A stretch of 64,000 nucleotides of DNA from Amycolatopsis sp. CA-126428 (GTDB lineage Bacteria > Actinomycetota > Actinomycetes > Mycobacteriales > Pseudonocardiaceae). The notes beneath the pieces are model-generated. The model searched no databases. It worked only from the letters and a program-made list of their open reading frames with translations, and had not been told where the DNA came from. The DNA lies in assembly GCF_002904335.1 (NCBI RefSeq), contig NZ_PPHF01000023.1, positions 1 to 64,000 of the forward strand, given 5' to 3'. Each line of letters starts with the position of its first letter. Position 1 is the stretch's first letter. Positions 18,899-27,886 of this stretch are shown piece by piece. Made by a program: the position numbers and the translations under genes.

Positions 18899-19285
18899 AT
18901 GTTCGAGACATCTGATTCGGGCACCGAGGAACCGCTGGGAGATGACGGAGGCGCAACGGACGGGGTGAGACTCGAAACGCTGGGCGACGCGCTCGTCCTG
19001 CGGATAACCGGAGCTCTCGACCTCTCCCTGGCGCCGAAGGTCCGCCAAGGGGTCGACCGCGCGCGGCGGCTGGCCGCCCCGGTGCTGGTCATCGACTTGA
19101 CCGAGGTCGACTTCCTGGCGTCGGCGGGGATGGCGGAACTGGTGCGGGCCCATCGCCTCACCGCGTCGATGGCCGTACGGGTCGTGGCCGCCGGGCGGGT
19201 CACCTTGCGCCCGCTCGAGCTCACGCGACTGGCCGACGAGCTGGTGATCGTTCCCACGCTCGCGGCCGCGCTGGACCGCGTGTGA
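18899..19285 (+). CDS. STAS-domain anti-sigma factor antagonist
   Basis: A 128-residue protein with a single STAS domain (residues about 23-125). The segment VDFLASAGMAELV holds S75 at the position phosphorylated in RsbV/SpoIIAA, but the preceding acidic residue usual in those proteins is Ala. Such proteins, when unphosphorylated, bind an anti-sigma kinase and free its sigma factor. The stop overlaps the start of the SpoIIE-type phosphatase gene (GTGA), strongly suggesting that the phosphatase acts on this antagonist. Candidate anti-sigma partners are the STAS-HATPase proteins at 58466 and 60178, but that is speculative. Confidence 0.88.
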   Translation: MFETSDSGTEEPLGDDGGATDGVRLETLGDALVLRITGALDLSLAPKVRQGVDRARRLAAPVLVIDLTEVDFLASAGMAELVRAHRLTASMAVRVVAAGRVTLRPLELTRLADELVIVPTLAAALDRV

Positions 19286-21171
19286 CCGCCCAGAGCGGAT
19301 TCGATGACCTGATCGACGCGCTACGCGGCGTCTTCGTCAGCAGCGAAGGCGACCCGGTCGAGGTCAAGACCCACCAGTTGGACGACGCTCAGCTGCGCCG
19401 CTTGACGGACGGTGATCCGGACCACGGTCTGGCCGTGGTCGTTCCCGGTGATGCCCTGCTGGACGAGTTGCTGCCGGGGTTGCCGGTGTCCGCGGCCGTC
19501 GGCGTGGTCAGCCGTGGACGCGGTGTGCTGATGTTCGCCACCGACCCGGTCGGTGATCGCCATCGGGCCCTGGTGGAGGGCGCCCGACTGGTGACCGGCC
19601 CGGTCGCCGGGCTGGTGCGGGAGCTGCAGGCCGAAGCGTCGGTCTTGGACGTGCTGCACTCGGTGGGCCGGGATCTGACCGCTCAGCTCGACCTCGACCT
19701 GGGCCGGATGGTGCAGGACGCGACCGACGCGGTCAGGAAGGCGACGGGTGCCGAGTTCGGCGCGTTCGCTCCCACGTTCGACGGCGTCGGTACTTTTCGC
19801 AGCGCCGATCTCACCCAGGACGCCCGGTCCGGCCGGAACCCGCCCTCCTCCGGGATGCCGGAAGGCCACCTTCCGGTGTGCAGCTACCTCGCCGTCCCGG
19901 TGATCAGCCCGGCGACCGAAGCGGTGCTGGGCGGCTTCTTCTTCGGCCACTCGCAGCCGGATCGGTTCACCGCGCGGCACGAGTTCCTCGCCGAGGGCAT
20001 CGCCCGCTACGCGGCCATCGCCCTGGACAACGCGCGGCTGTACGAGCGCGAACGCACCCTGGTCACCGAGCTGTCACGCAGCATGCTGCCGGTCGTCCCC
20101 GACGTCGCCGGGGCGCACGTGGTGACGCGGTACCTGCCGGCGGCGATGGGGAGCAAGATCGGGGGTGACTGGTTCGACGTCATCCCGCTCGCCTCCGGCG
20201 CCACCGCGTTCGTCATCGGTGACGTCGTCGGCCACGGTGTCACCGCCGCGACCATCATGGGGCAGGTCCGCACCGCCATCCGGTCCTACGCGCTGCTCGA
20301 GCTGCCGCCGTCCGAGGTCCTGCGCAACGTCTCCCAGCTGACCGCCGGACTGGCCGAAGCCAGCTTCGTCACGTGCTTCTACGCCGTGCACGATCCCGGG
20401 CGGCGCACCCTCACCTACGCCAACGCCGGCCACCTTCCCGCCGTCCTCATCAAGCGGCCGGGCGAAACGCACCAGATCGGGGAAGCACTGGCCCAGCCGC
20501 TGGGCGTCGGCGCCGAGTTCCCCGAACGGACGACGCCGTTCCCGCCCGGGGTCGACTTGGTGCTCTACACCGACGGCCTGGTCGAAAGCCGCACCCGGGA
20601 CCTCACCCTCGGCATCGAATGGCTGCTGGACGGCATCCCCCGGGTACTCGACGCGGCCGACCTGGAGACGGCGTGGGACGAGCTCATCGCCGAGCTCACC
20701 CTCGGCCGCCACGACGACGACATCGCGCTCATCCACGTCCACCGGCACCTCGATGCCCCGGCGGCCGAATTCCACCAGCGTGCCGCCGCCACCGTCGACC
20801 AGCTCGCGGGCCTGCGCAGCGGCTTGACCCGGTGGTCGGCGGGGCTGGGACTGAGCGCCGAGCGCCACGACGACCTGGTCCTGGCCAGCTACGAGGCCAT
20901 GTCGAATTCGGTCGAACACGCCTACCGCGACCACCCGCGACCCGGCGTCGTCGAGGTGCACGGCGAACACCACCGCGGCGAGGTGACGGTGACCGTCACC
21001 GACTACGGCACCTGGAAGGCGCCGGACGCCACCAACACCCTGCGTGGGCGCGGTCATCTGCTGATCGGCGCCTTGGCCGACCACGTCTCGACCATCCAGC
21101 GGGACAACGGGACCACCGTCACCCTGACCTGGTCCCTTCCCGGCACCCCCGGAAAACCCGCAGCCGAATAG
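19282..21171 (+). CDS. SpoIIE-type PP2C phosphatase with GAF and HATPase domains
   Basis: A 629-residue signalling protein. An N-terminal ~110 residues of unrecognised fold is followed by a GAF domain (about 125-255), a SpoIIE/PP2C phosphatase domain (about 270-485; metal-binding GGDWFDV and GDVVGHGVTAA, then ANAGHLPAVL and LYTDGLVESR) and a C-terminal HATPase_c_2 domain (about 510-625; N-box YEAMSNSVEHAYRD, VTDYGTWKAP). Phosphatase plus RsbW-like kinase in one chain means it could both phosphorylate and dephosphorylate STAS antagonists, such as the one encoded immediately upstream. GTG start overlapping the upstream stop. Confidence 0.92.
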   Translation: MTAQSGFDDLIDALRGVFVSSEGDPVEVKTHQLDDAQLRRLTDGDPDHGLAVVVPGDALLDELLPGLPVSAAVGVVSRGRGVLMFATDPVGDRHRALVEGARLVTGPVAGLVRELQAEASVLDVLHSVGRDLTAQLDLDLGRMVQDATDAVRKATGAEFGAFAPTFDGVGTFRSADLTQDARSGRNPPSSGMPEGHLPVCSYLAVPVISPATEAVLGGFFFGHSQPDRFTARHEFLAEGIARYAAIALDNARLYERERTLVTELSRSMLPVVPDVAGAHVVTRYLPAAMGSKIGGDWFDVIPLASGATAFVIGDVVGHGVTAATIMGQVRTAIRSYALLELPPSEVLRNVSQLTAGLAEASFVTCFYAVHDPGRRTLTYANAGHLPAVLIKRPGETHQIGEALAQPLGVGAEFPERTTPFPPGVDLVLYTDGLVESRTRDLTLGIEWLLDGIPRVLDAADLETAWDELIAELTLGRHDDDIALIHVHRHLDAPAAEFHQRAAATVDQLAGLRSGLTRWSAGLGLSAERHDDLVLASYEAMSNSVEHAYRDHPRPGVVEVHGEHHRGEVTVTVTDYGTWKAPDATNTLRGRGHLLIGALADHVSTIQRDNGTTVTLTWSLPGTPGKPAAE

Positions 21172-21221
21172 CCCAGGTGGCCCCGGTGCCGCCGTGGACG
21201 CCGATGCGGTGCCCGGGGCGG

Positions 21222-22457
21222 TCACACCGGGTCGTCGGAGGTGCCCGCGGGGGAGGCGATGCCGGTGTCGGCGCCGTTGTCGGCTTGGCGTTCGGTGCGA
21301 CCGGTCCCGTGCCAGTCCAGGCACAGCACGGTGGCGTCGTCCTGCAGGTGACCGTGGCCGGCGTCCGTCACGGCCCTGGTCGCGGCCCGCACGAGCTCTC
21401 TGGTGTGCAGTCCGGCGGTCTGGCGGATCAGGGCGGGCAGGTCGGCGCCGGCGGCGTCGCGTTCGAACATGCCGTCGGTGAGCAGCACCAGCCGGTCACC
21501 GGGGCGCAGGTCCAGCCGGTGCACCCGGTACCGGTACGGCCGCACGCCGAAGAGCAGGTCGCTCTCCAGCTCGAGCGGCTCCACCGCACCGTCGCGCAGC
21601 AGCAGGGGAGCGGGATGGCCGGCGTTGACCAGCTCGACCGTGCCCGTCTGCAGTTTCACGCGCAGCAGCAGCCCGGTCGCCAGCGCCACCTCGCCGCCGT
21701 GGTCGAGCAGGGCCTGGTTGGCGTGCTGCGCCTGCCCGGCCAGGTCGCGACCGGCTCGGCGGGCGCCGCGCAGCGCACCCACCAGCAGGGTTGCGGTCAG
21801 TGCCGAGGCCACGTCGTGACCGGCGGCATCGGTGATCGACAGGTGCAGCGTGTCGCGATCCAGGCTGTAGTCGTAGGTGTCGCCGCCGATGTCGTCGGCG
21901 GGCACCAGCGCGCCGGCGATGGTGAACTGGGCCGCCTCGCAGCAGGAGGCCGAGGGCAGCAGCTGGTGCTGGATCTCCGCGGCCAGGCTCATCGGCGTGG
22001 TGCGCCGGCCGGTGTGGTAGCGGTCGGTGAAGCGGCGGTCGGTGACGATGACGTAGGCCAGCGCGTGGGCGGCCTGCCCCAGCTCGGCCAGCACTTCGTC
22101 GTCGCAGAAGGGCACGGTCGCTTCCAGGACACCGACGCAGTCGCCCCGGTTGGTCACCGGCAGCACCGCCCGCACCCCGGCGTCGTTCTCCTCCCGCCAC
22201 GGCTGCTGGGTGCGCAGCACCCGCTCGTAGACGCTGTCCCGCAGATCGACCGGCTCCGGGGCACGCCCGTCCGGGTCCTGCGCGGTCGAAGCGAGGCGCA
22301 CCAGGTGTTCCTCGATGAGGTCGACCAGCAGGAAAGACACGTCGAAGGCGCCCAGCCGCTTCGCGAGATCGCGGGCGACGACTTCGATCGAAGCCACGGG
22401 CGGCGCGGTCTCGGCGGCCGCCAGCACGTCACCCGGTCCCAACCCCACACCGTCCAC
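21222..22457 (-). CDS. SpoIIE-type PP2C phosphatase with N-terminal sensor domain
   Basis: A ~411-residue phosphatase. The N-terminal half (about 20-170) resembles a GAF-like sensor; the C-terminal half is PP2C/SpoIIE: DDIGGDTYDYSL, ITDAAGHDVASAL (metal ligands), VNAGHPAPLLL, LLTDGMFERDA and a final DDATVLCLDW. It lacks the HATPase domain of its convergent neighbour. GTG at 22457 is preferred because GGAG lies five bases upstream; TTG at 22487 is the longest option. A role in dephosphorylating a STAS antagonist is inferred from family and neighbours. Confidence 0.88.
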   Translation of the reverse strand: MDGVGLGPGDVLAAAETAPPVASIEVVARDLAKRLGAFDVSFLLVDLIEEHLVRLASTAQDPDGRAPEPVDLRDSVYERVLRTQQPWREENDAGVRAVLPVTNRGDCVGVLEATVPFCDDEVLAELGQAAHALAYVIVTDRRFTDRYHTGRRTTPMSLAAEIQHQLLPSASCCEAAQFTIAGALVPADDIGGDTYDYSLDRDTLHLSITDAAGHDVASALTATLLVGALRGARRAGRDLAGQAQHANQALLDHGGEVALATGLLLRVKLQTGTVELVNAGHPAPLLLRDGAVEPLELESDLLFGVRPYRYRVHRLDLRPGDRLVLLTDGMFERDAAGADLPALIRQTAGLHTRELVRAATRAVTDAGHGHLQDDATVLCLDWHGTGRTERQADNGADTGIASPAGTSDDPV

Positions 22458-22608
22458 GGCAACTCCGATCACCCGGAACCCGACCAATCAACCACATCAT
22501 CACATCCGGCCGGGCACAAGACCGCCGGCGACTCACGATCGGGACCGCCGCGCCGCATCCGGCGCGGCCTGCCGACGACTTGCCCGCCGACTCCGAAGCC
22601 TGTTGCTG

Positions 22609-23826
22609 CTACGAATTCTCCAGCCGGCTGCCGCGTCGCCAGACAGCTCGGGTGTTGAGCGTGTCGCCGATGTTCTTCGTGGGGTCGCCGTCCACGAGCA
22701 GCAGGTCGGCGCGGAGTCCTTCGGCGATGCGGCCTCGGTCGCCGAGGCCGAAGCGGCGGGCTGTGGTCGCCGTCGCGGCGCGCAGTGCCTGGGCGGGCGT
22801 CAGGCCGGCGCTCACGAGGTACTGCAGTTCGTGGTGCAGGCTGGCTCCGTGGGCCAGGCCGCCGAAGAAGGTTTCGGCCATCGAGGCGTCGGTGCCGGCC
22901 AGCAGGTCCACGCCCGCCGCGGCCAAGGCCGCTACGGTCTCCAGGACGTCCTCGAGCTTGCCCTGGGGGTAGCGGTTGTAGCTCGACCGCAGGGTCGCTT
23001 CCCACTTGTCGTCGAGGCGGCGGGCGACCCGGGGATCATCGGCCAGGGTGCTGCCGGTGATGCCCATCATCGACGCGTCGAGGCTGACGCACGGGACGAC
23101 GAACATCCCCGACCCGGCGATCAGGTCCACGATTTCCGTGGTGTGCGGGCGGTCCATGAACACGTGCACGACGCCGTCGATCCCGGCTTCGGCGGCCATG
23201 CGGGTGGCGTCGAGGGTCAGGGTGTGCGCGACGGTGAGGGCGCCGTACTTCTTGGCCTCGGCGACGCCCGCGGTGAGCGTGGCCTGGTCGAGCATCGGCA
23301 GCCCGGGGTGGCCTTCGACGCTGCCGTCGTCGACCATGAACTTGATGTAGTCGGAGCCGCGCGCCAGGAGCTGCGGGATGTACGCGGCCGCCTGGTCCGG
23401 GGTGGTGGAGAACGGCATCAGCGGCATCACCGGCGGCAGGTCGCCGCCCGGCCGGAACCCTTCGGGCATGAGCTCGCTGGGGTGACCGCCGGGTGGGGTG
23501 ATGCCGAAGCCGGCCGACCGGACGTCGGCGACGGTGTCGTCTTCGGTGATGTGCGCGCGGTTCTCGCGGGTGTTCATGCCCTGCATCTCCAGTTCGGTGG
23601 TGACGCCGAACCGCAGGGCCAGTGCGAGGGAGCCGGGGCTCGAGTGGACGTGCGCGTCGATCAGCCCGGGCAGCAGGGTCGCGCCCCGGCCGTCGACGAC
23701 TTCGGCGCCGTCGGGTACTTCGCCGCCGACCTGGCGGATCTTCCGGCCGTCGAGGACGACGGTCTGCACTCCCAGCGTCTTCTCCCCGTCGAACACCCGG
23801 GCGCCGGTGATGGCAGTGGTGGCCAT
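22609..23826 (-). CDS. Metal-dependent amidohydrolase (imidazolonepropionase/prolidase-like)
   Basis: A 405-residue member of the amidohydrolase superfamily. Seen: the first metal motif LIDAHVH, a possible bridging Lys in SDYIKFMVDDGS, a His in ALTVAHTLT, and the Asp of AGTDASM; the C-terminal part rebuilds the small beta-sandwich (GRIAEGLRADLLLVDGDP). The substrate is unknown; relatives act on cyclic amides, imides or dipeptides. It is divergent from a MarR regulator at 23918 with an imperfect palindrome between the genes. Confidence 0.88.
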   Translation of the reverse strand: MATTAITGARVFDGEKTLGVQTVVLDGRKIRQVGGEVPDGAEVVDGRGATLLPGLIDAHVHSSPGSLALALRFGVTTELEMQGMNTRENRAHITEDDTVADVRSAGFGITPPGGHPSELMPEGFRPGGDLPPVMPLMPFSTTPDQAAAYIPQLLARGSDYIKFMVDDGSVEGHPGLPMLDQATLTAGVAEAKKYGALTVAHTLTLDATRMAAEAGIDGVVHVFMDRPHTTEIVDLIAGSGMFVVPCVSLDASMMGITGSTLADDPRVARRLDDKWEATLRSSYNRYPQGKLEDVLETVAALAAAGVDLLAGTDASMAETFFGGLAHGASLHHELQYLVSAGLTPAQALRAATATTARRFGLGDRGRIAEGLRADLLLVDGDPTKNIGDTLNTRAVWRRGSRLENS

Positions 23827-23852
23827 GGCGGCCTCGCTTTCTCGCTCACAGT

Positions 23853-23890
23853 TACATACCTGATGCTATGCAGTTTGGCCCTGGTATGCA
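23853..23890. promoter_or_regulatory. Operator-like repeats between amidohydrolase and MarR genes
   Basis: TACATACCTGATGCTATGCA at 23853-23872 is an imperfect inverted repeat (TACATA...TATGCA) and the half-site GGTATGCA recurs at 23883-23890. Both fall in the 91-base divergent promoter region. Binding by the MarR protein is inferred. Confidence 0.5.
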
Positions 23891-23917
23891 AATGCGGGGG
23901 GTACTACGATCCGGAAG

Positions 23918-24361
23918 ATGACCGACGAGGACGCCCTGCTGGACCAGATCGGTCCGGCGCTGTCGCGGCTGCGCCGGCGTGTCCCGGCGTCGAGCCGTGA
24001 CGTGTCCCGCAACCTGGTGCTGAACGTGGTCGCCGACGTTCCGGGTGAGCTGACGGTCGGCGGGCTCGCCGCGGAGATGGGCGTCGTGCAGCCGGTGGCC
24101 AGCCGCTCGGTGGCGGCCTGCATCGCCGACGGCCTGCTGCGGCGGGCGGCCTCCCAGGCCGACGGCCGCCGGACGGTGCTCGAGCTCACCGAACGCGGCG
24201 AGGCCGAGCGAACCCGGTTCGCCGCCGAGCAGCGCGCGGCCTTCGAGGGCATCACTGCCGGGTGGTCGCCGGAGGAACGCACCCAGTTCGCGCGGCTGCT
24301 CGTCCGCTACACCACCGACGCCGGCGCTTGGTCCCGCCGCCGGGCGGAAAAAGAGCAGTGA
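23918..24361 (+). CDS. MarR family transcriptional regulator
   Basis: A 147-residue winged-helix protein. Residues about 45-110 hold the DNA-binding region (LTVGGLAAEMGVVQPVASRSVAACIADGLL) and wing (ASQADGRRTVLELTERG). It most likely controls the divergent amidohydrolase and itself. The ATG at 23918 has GGAAG upstream. Ligand unknown. Confidence 0.9.
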   Translation: MTDEDALLDQIGPALSRLRRRVPASSRDVSRNLVLNVVADVPGELTVGGLAAEMGVVQPVASRSVAACIADGLLRRAASQADGRRTVLELTERGEAERTRFAAEQRAAFEGITAGWSPEERTQFARLLVRYTTDAGAWSRRRAEKEQ

Positions 24362-24484
24362 GAGGGTCGGCGGTAGCGCGAAAGACGGCGGCGGGAATCG
24401 CGAGCACTGGGTTGGCGAGCACCGCGATGGCCACGGTCATCGCCAGGGTTTTCGGGTACCCCGATTTCCATGAAGATCGCGATG

Positions 24485-25042
24485 TCAGGCGCGCAGGCCG
24501 TCGACGATCACGGCCACGATCCTGGGCGCCCGCTCGGCCCACTCGGCTTCGGGGATCCGAGACAGCGCCCCGAGCAGCAGGATGACGTCGGCGGCATCGA
24601 CGCCACCGCGGATCTCCCCGGCCGCCTTTCCCCGGTCCAGCAGCGTTTCGAGTGCTTCGTCGAGCCGGTGGTGGTGGCCGGAGTAGAGGTCTTGCCACGC
24701 CGGGACCTCGATCGCCGCCATGACGCCGCGTTTGACGCGTGCGTACTCGACCAGCCGGTCCAGCCAGCGGGCCAGCGCGCCGAGCGGGGAGTGCTCCGCC
24801 AGCAGGGGTGCCACGGTGTCGACGAGCTGGGTCAGCTCGGCCCGGTACACCTCCGCCAGCAGGTGCTCGCGCGTCGGGAAGTGCCGGTACAGGGTGCCCT
24901 GCCCGACGCCCGCGGCCTTGGCGACCCGGTGCAGCTTCAGGTCGTCGGTCGCGCCGTTGGACTCGCTCAGTTCCGCGCGCGCGACCTCGACGATCCGGTC
25001 GCGGTTGGCGACGGCGTCCGAACGGCGCTCACGTCCGGCCAC
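24485..25042 (-). CDS. TetR family transcriptional regulator
   Basis: A 185-residue TetR protein. The N-terminal helix-turn-helix is clear (NRDRIVEVARAELSES, then LHRVAKAAGVGQGTLYRHFPTREHLLAEVY, residues about 15-65); the remainder is the helical ligand-binding domain. The GTG at 25042 has GAGAG upstream; a longer frame would run through the operator. It is divergent from the SDR gene at 25125, and a perfect 14-bp inverted repeat separates them, so it is the likely repressor of that dehydrogenase. Confidence 0.9.
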   Translation of the reverse strand: MAGRERRSDAVANRDRIVEVARAELSESNGATDDLKLHRVAKAAGVGQGTLYRHFPTREHLLAEVYRAELTQLVDTVAPLLAEHSPLGALARWLDRLVEYARVKRGVMAAIEVPAWQDLYSGHHHRLDEALETLLDRGKAAGEIRGGVDAADVILLLGALSRIPEAEWAERAPRIVAVIVDGLRA

Positions 25043-25062
25043 GGCACTCTCCTCGCATAAGT

Positions 25063-25104
25063 GGACAAGTGTCCGGTACAGTCGAGGCCAACCGGACACT
25101 TGTC
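25063..25104. promoter_or_regulatory. TetR operator: perfect 14-bp inverted repeat
   Basis: GACAAGTGTCCGGT at 25064-25077 and its exact complement ACCGGACACTTGTC at 25091-25104 face each other across a 13-base spacer. Each arm contains GACAAGTGTCC, itself nearly palindromic, so this may be two TetR sites placed symmetrically. Both divergent promoters are covered. Confidence 0.75.
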
Positions 25105-25124
25105 AGCTTAGTGGAGGCAGCACG

Positions 25125-25862
25125 ATGAACGGACTGGACAAGGTCGTCGCGATCACCGGCGCGAGCAGCGGGATCGGCGAAGCGACCGCGTGGGAACTCG
25201 CCGGCCGGGGCGCGGCGGTCGTGCTCGGCGCCCGGCGCACCGACCGGCTGGAAGCGCTTGCGCAAAAGATCCGGGGCGACGGCGGCCGCGCGGAAGTGCT
25301 GGACGTGGACGTGACGCGGCGCGCCGACCTCGAGCGGCTCGTGGCGCTCGCCGTCGACCGCTTCGGCCGCCTTGACGTCCTGGTCGGCAACGCCGGCGTC
25401 GCCCGGATCGCGCCGGTGGCCGACCTGGACGTCGACGCCTGGGACGCGATGATCGACGTCAACCTCCGCGGCGTCCTGCACGGCATCGCCGCCGCGCTCC
25501 CGGTGTTCCGCGCGCAGGGCCGCGGTCACTTCGTCACGACCGTCTCGACGTCGGGGCTGAAGATCGTCCCGACGCAAGCCGTCTACGCGGGGACGAAGAA
25601 CGCCGTGCGCACGCTGCTGGAGGCGCTGCGCCAGGAGTCCACCGACGGTGCGCTGCGCACGACGTCGATCTCGCCGGGGTTCGTGCGCACCGAGCTGGTC
25701 GACCACGTCGAGGACCCCGCGCAGCGCGAGCAGGTCCAGCGGGCGATGGCGACGCTCGGCATCAGCCCGGACGCCGTCGCGCGGGCGATCGCGTTCGCCA
25801 TCGAGCAGCCGGACGACGTCGAGATCGGCGACCTGACCATCCGGCCCACCCGGCAAGGCTGA
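25125..25862 (+). CDS. Short-chain dehydrogenase/reductase
   Basis: A 245-residue classical SDR. NAD(P)-binding motif TGASSGIG near residues 12-19, NAG motif in LVGNAGVARI, and the catalytic group S (VSTSGLKIV), YxxxK (YAGTKNA). The Arg pair after the second strand (GARRTDRL) suggests NADPH preference. GGAGG lies eight bases before the ATG. Probably induced when the divergent TetR protein leaves its operator. The substrate is unknown; relatives reduce small aldehydes, ketones or hydroxyacids. Confidence 0.92.
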   Translation: MNGLDKVVAITGASSGIGEATAWELAGRGAAVVLGARRTDRLEALAQKIRGDGGRAEVLDVDVTRRADLERLVALAVDRFGRLDVLVGNAGVARIAPVADLDVDAWDAMIDVNLRGVLHGIAAALPVFRAQGRGHFVTTVSTSGLKIVPTQAVYAGTKNAVRTLLEALRQESTDGALRTTSISPGFVRTELVDHVEDPAQREQVQRAMATLGISPDAVARAIAFAIEQPDDVEIGDLTIRPTRQG

Positions 25863-25892
25863 GACCGGTCTTCCGGAGCTCGCCGAGGGCGA

Positions 25893-26192
25893 TCACGCGA
25901 ACATCTGCATGCCTCCGAACAGCAGCACCAGGAGCGCACCGATGCCGAAGCCGACCAGGAGAGCACCGCCGACGCCGGCTCGCAGCCGGACTCCCGCGTA
26001 GGCCAAGCCCAGGCACAGCATCATCCACGCGCCCACCGAGGCGATGCTCAGCATCATGGTGGAGCCCAGTTCGAAGGCGACTTTCGCGCCGCCCGCCACG
26101 AAAAGGGCGGAAACGATGACGATTCCCGCCGGCACCAATCGTTTCCGGGCAGGATGACCGATCGGCGCCTGTGCTGGATGAGTACTGGTCAT
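25893..26192 (-). CDS. Small integral membrane protein, function unknown
   Basis: A 99-residue protein with three membrane segments (about 23-42, 47-68 and 74-95), the last Gly/Leu rich (GVGGALLVGFGIGALLVLLFGG). The ATG at 26192 has GGAGG at good spacing. It lies upstream-adjacent to nothing obvious: the catalase gene on the same strand ends 86 bases before its start, so co-transcription with catalase is possible. Confidence 0.75.
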   Translation of the reverse strand: MTSTHPAQAPIGHPARKRLVPAGIVIVSALFVAGGAKVAFELGSTMMLSIASVGAWMMLCLGLAYAGVRLRAGVGGALLVGFGIGALLVLLFGGMQMFA

Positions 26193-26278
26193 GGCGACCT
26201 CCTCGTCGGGTCGCCTCATCGTCGCATCGTTTGCGCCCGGAGATCCTTACCGCGCGGTTACCGGCATCCGGGTCGGGC

Positions 26279-27802
26279 TCAGGCCTTGTGCTGCATGCTC
26301 GACCGGGCCGGGTTGCCCTGGTCGGCGGCCTTCGGGTCCTTCTCGTCCTGCTTGGCCCGGACGCCGGACTCGATCCGGTCGCCGAGGTCCTTGTCGACGT
26401 TGCGCCAGTATTCGAACGCGCGCGCCAGCACCGGCTCGGACACGCCGTTGAGCAGGTGCCCGACGATGTTGTCGACCAGCCGGCCGCGCTGGTCGTCGTC
26501 GAGGACCTCGCGGACCATCGTCCCGGCCTGGCCCCAGTCGTCGTCGTCCTTGCGCAGGGTGTACGCCGTGCGGACCATGTCGCCGTCGGTGTGCCAGCCC
26601 GTCGGCTGCCCGTAGCGGGCGGGGTCGGCGTGCGGGCCGCCCTTCGAGTTCGGGGCGTACACCGGGTCGGAGACCTTGGTGTAGCGCATCGCCCCGTCCT
26701 TGCTGTAGCTGTGCACGGGCGCGACGGGGGCGTTCACCGGCAGCTGCTTGTAGTTCGCGCCGATCCGGTAGCGGTGGGCGTCCGGGTAGGAGAACAGCCG
26801 GCCGAGCAGCATCTTGTCCGGGCTCGCGCCGATCCCCGGCACGAGGTTGCTCGGCTCGAACGCGGCCTGCTCGATCTCGGTGTGGTGGTCGGTCGGGTTG
26901 CGGTCGAGCGTCATCCGGCCGACGTCGAGCAGCGGGTAGTCGCCGTGCGGCCACACCTTCGTCAGGTCGAACGGGTTGAAGCGGTAGGTCTTGGCGTCGT
27001 CGAACGGCATGACCTGCACCTTCAGCGTCCAGCTCGGGTGGTCGCCGCGCTCGATCGACTCGTACAGGTCGCGCGTGTGGTAGTCGGTGTCGGCCGAGGC
27101 CATCTGGTCGGCTTCGTCCTGGGTGAAGCACTCGACGCCCTGGTCGGTCTTGAAGTGGTACTTGACCCAGAAGCGTTCACCCGCGTTGTTGACCCACATG
27201 TAGGTGTGCGAGCTGTAGCCGTTCATGTGCCGCCAGGTGCGCGGGATCCCGCGGTCGCCCATCAGCCACGTCACCTGGTGCGCCGACTCCGGCGACAGCG
27301 TCCAGAAGTCCCACTGCATGTCGTGGTCGCGCAGGTTGTTGTCGGCCCGGCGCTTCTGCGAGCGGATGAAGTGCTGGAACTTCATCGGATCCCGGATGAA
27401 GAAGACCGGCGTGTTGTTGCCGACCATGTCGTAATTGCCTTCGCTGGTGTAGAACTTCACCGCGAAGCCGCGCGGATCGCGCCAGGTGTCGGGGCTGCCG
27501 CGCTCGCCGGCGACGGTCGAGAACCGGATCAGCAGGTCGGTCTTCGTGCCCGGCTGGAACACGGCTGCCTTGGTGTACGCGCTGACGTCACCGGTCGTCT
27601 CGAACCGCCCGAACGCGCCGCTGCCCTTCGCGTGCGGCTGCCGCTCGGGGACGCGTTCGCGGTTGAACTGCGCCATCTGTTCGATCAGGTAGTTGTCGTG
27701 CAGGAGGATCGGCCCGTCGGGACCGACGGTGAGGGAGTGCTCGTCGCTTTCGACCGGGATGCCCGCATCGGTGGTGGTCGGTTCGGGACGGATCTGCGTC
27801 AC
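26279..27802 (-). CDS. katA: Monofunctional haem catalase (small-subunit clade)
   Basis: A 507-residue catalase that breaks down hydrogen peroxide in the cytoplasm. The distal His is H57 in [12 protein letters not shown], the distal Asn region reads [14 protein letters not shown], and the proximal haem-ligand Tyr is in [12 protein letters not shown]. The length and HAKGSGAFG text place it with clade-3 small-subunit catalases. GTG start with GGAGAA upstream. The gene symbol is given by family; many actinomycetes carry several catalases, so the exact name is uncertain. Confidence 0.95.
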   Translation of the reverse strand: MTQIRPEPTTTDAGIPVESDEHSLTVGPDGPILLHDNYLIEQMAQFNRERVPERQPHAKGSGAFGRFETTGDVSAYTKAAVFQPGTKTDLLIRFSTVAGERGSPDTWRDPRGFAVKFYTSEGNYDMVGNNTPVFFIRDPMKFQHFIRSQKRRADNNLRDHDMQWDFWTLSPESAHQVTWLMGDRGIPRTWRHMNGYSSHTYMWVNNAGERFWVKYHFKTDQGVECFTQDEADQMASADTDYHTRDLYESIERGDHPSWTLKVQVMPFDDAKTYRFNPFDLTKVWPHGDYPLLDVGRMTLDRNPTDHHTEIEQAAFEPSNLVPGIGASPDKMLLGRLFSYPDAHRYRIGANYKQLPVNAPVAPVHSYSKDGAMRYTKVSDPVYAPNSKGGPHADPARYGQPTGWHTDGDMVRTAYTLRKDDDDWGQAGTMVREVLDDDQRGRLVDNIVGHLLNGVSEPVLARAFEYWRNVDKDLGDRIESGVRAKQDEKDPKAADQGNPARSSMQHKA

Positions 27803-27886
27803 TGTTCTCCTCCATCACGGCGGCCGTGGCACACCCGGCCGCGCTCACCTGCCCAATCTCGGTCGCTTACCCGATCTCGCCCGGTT

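Noticed and set aside
24362..24484. Hydrophobic minus-strand text (MTVAIAVLANPVLAIPAAVF) between MarR and TetR genes
   Set aside because: Looks like part of a membrane protein but is short, lacks a start signal and has no partner fragment; could be chance.
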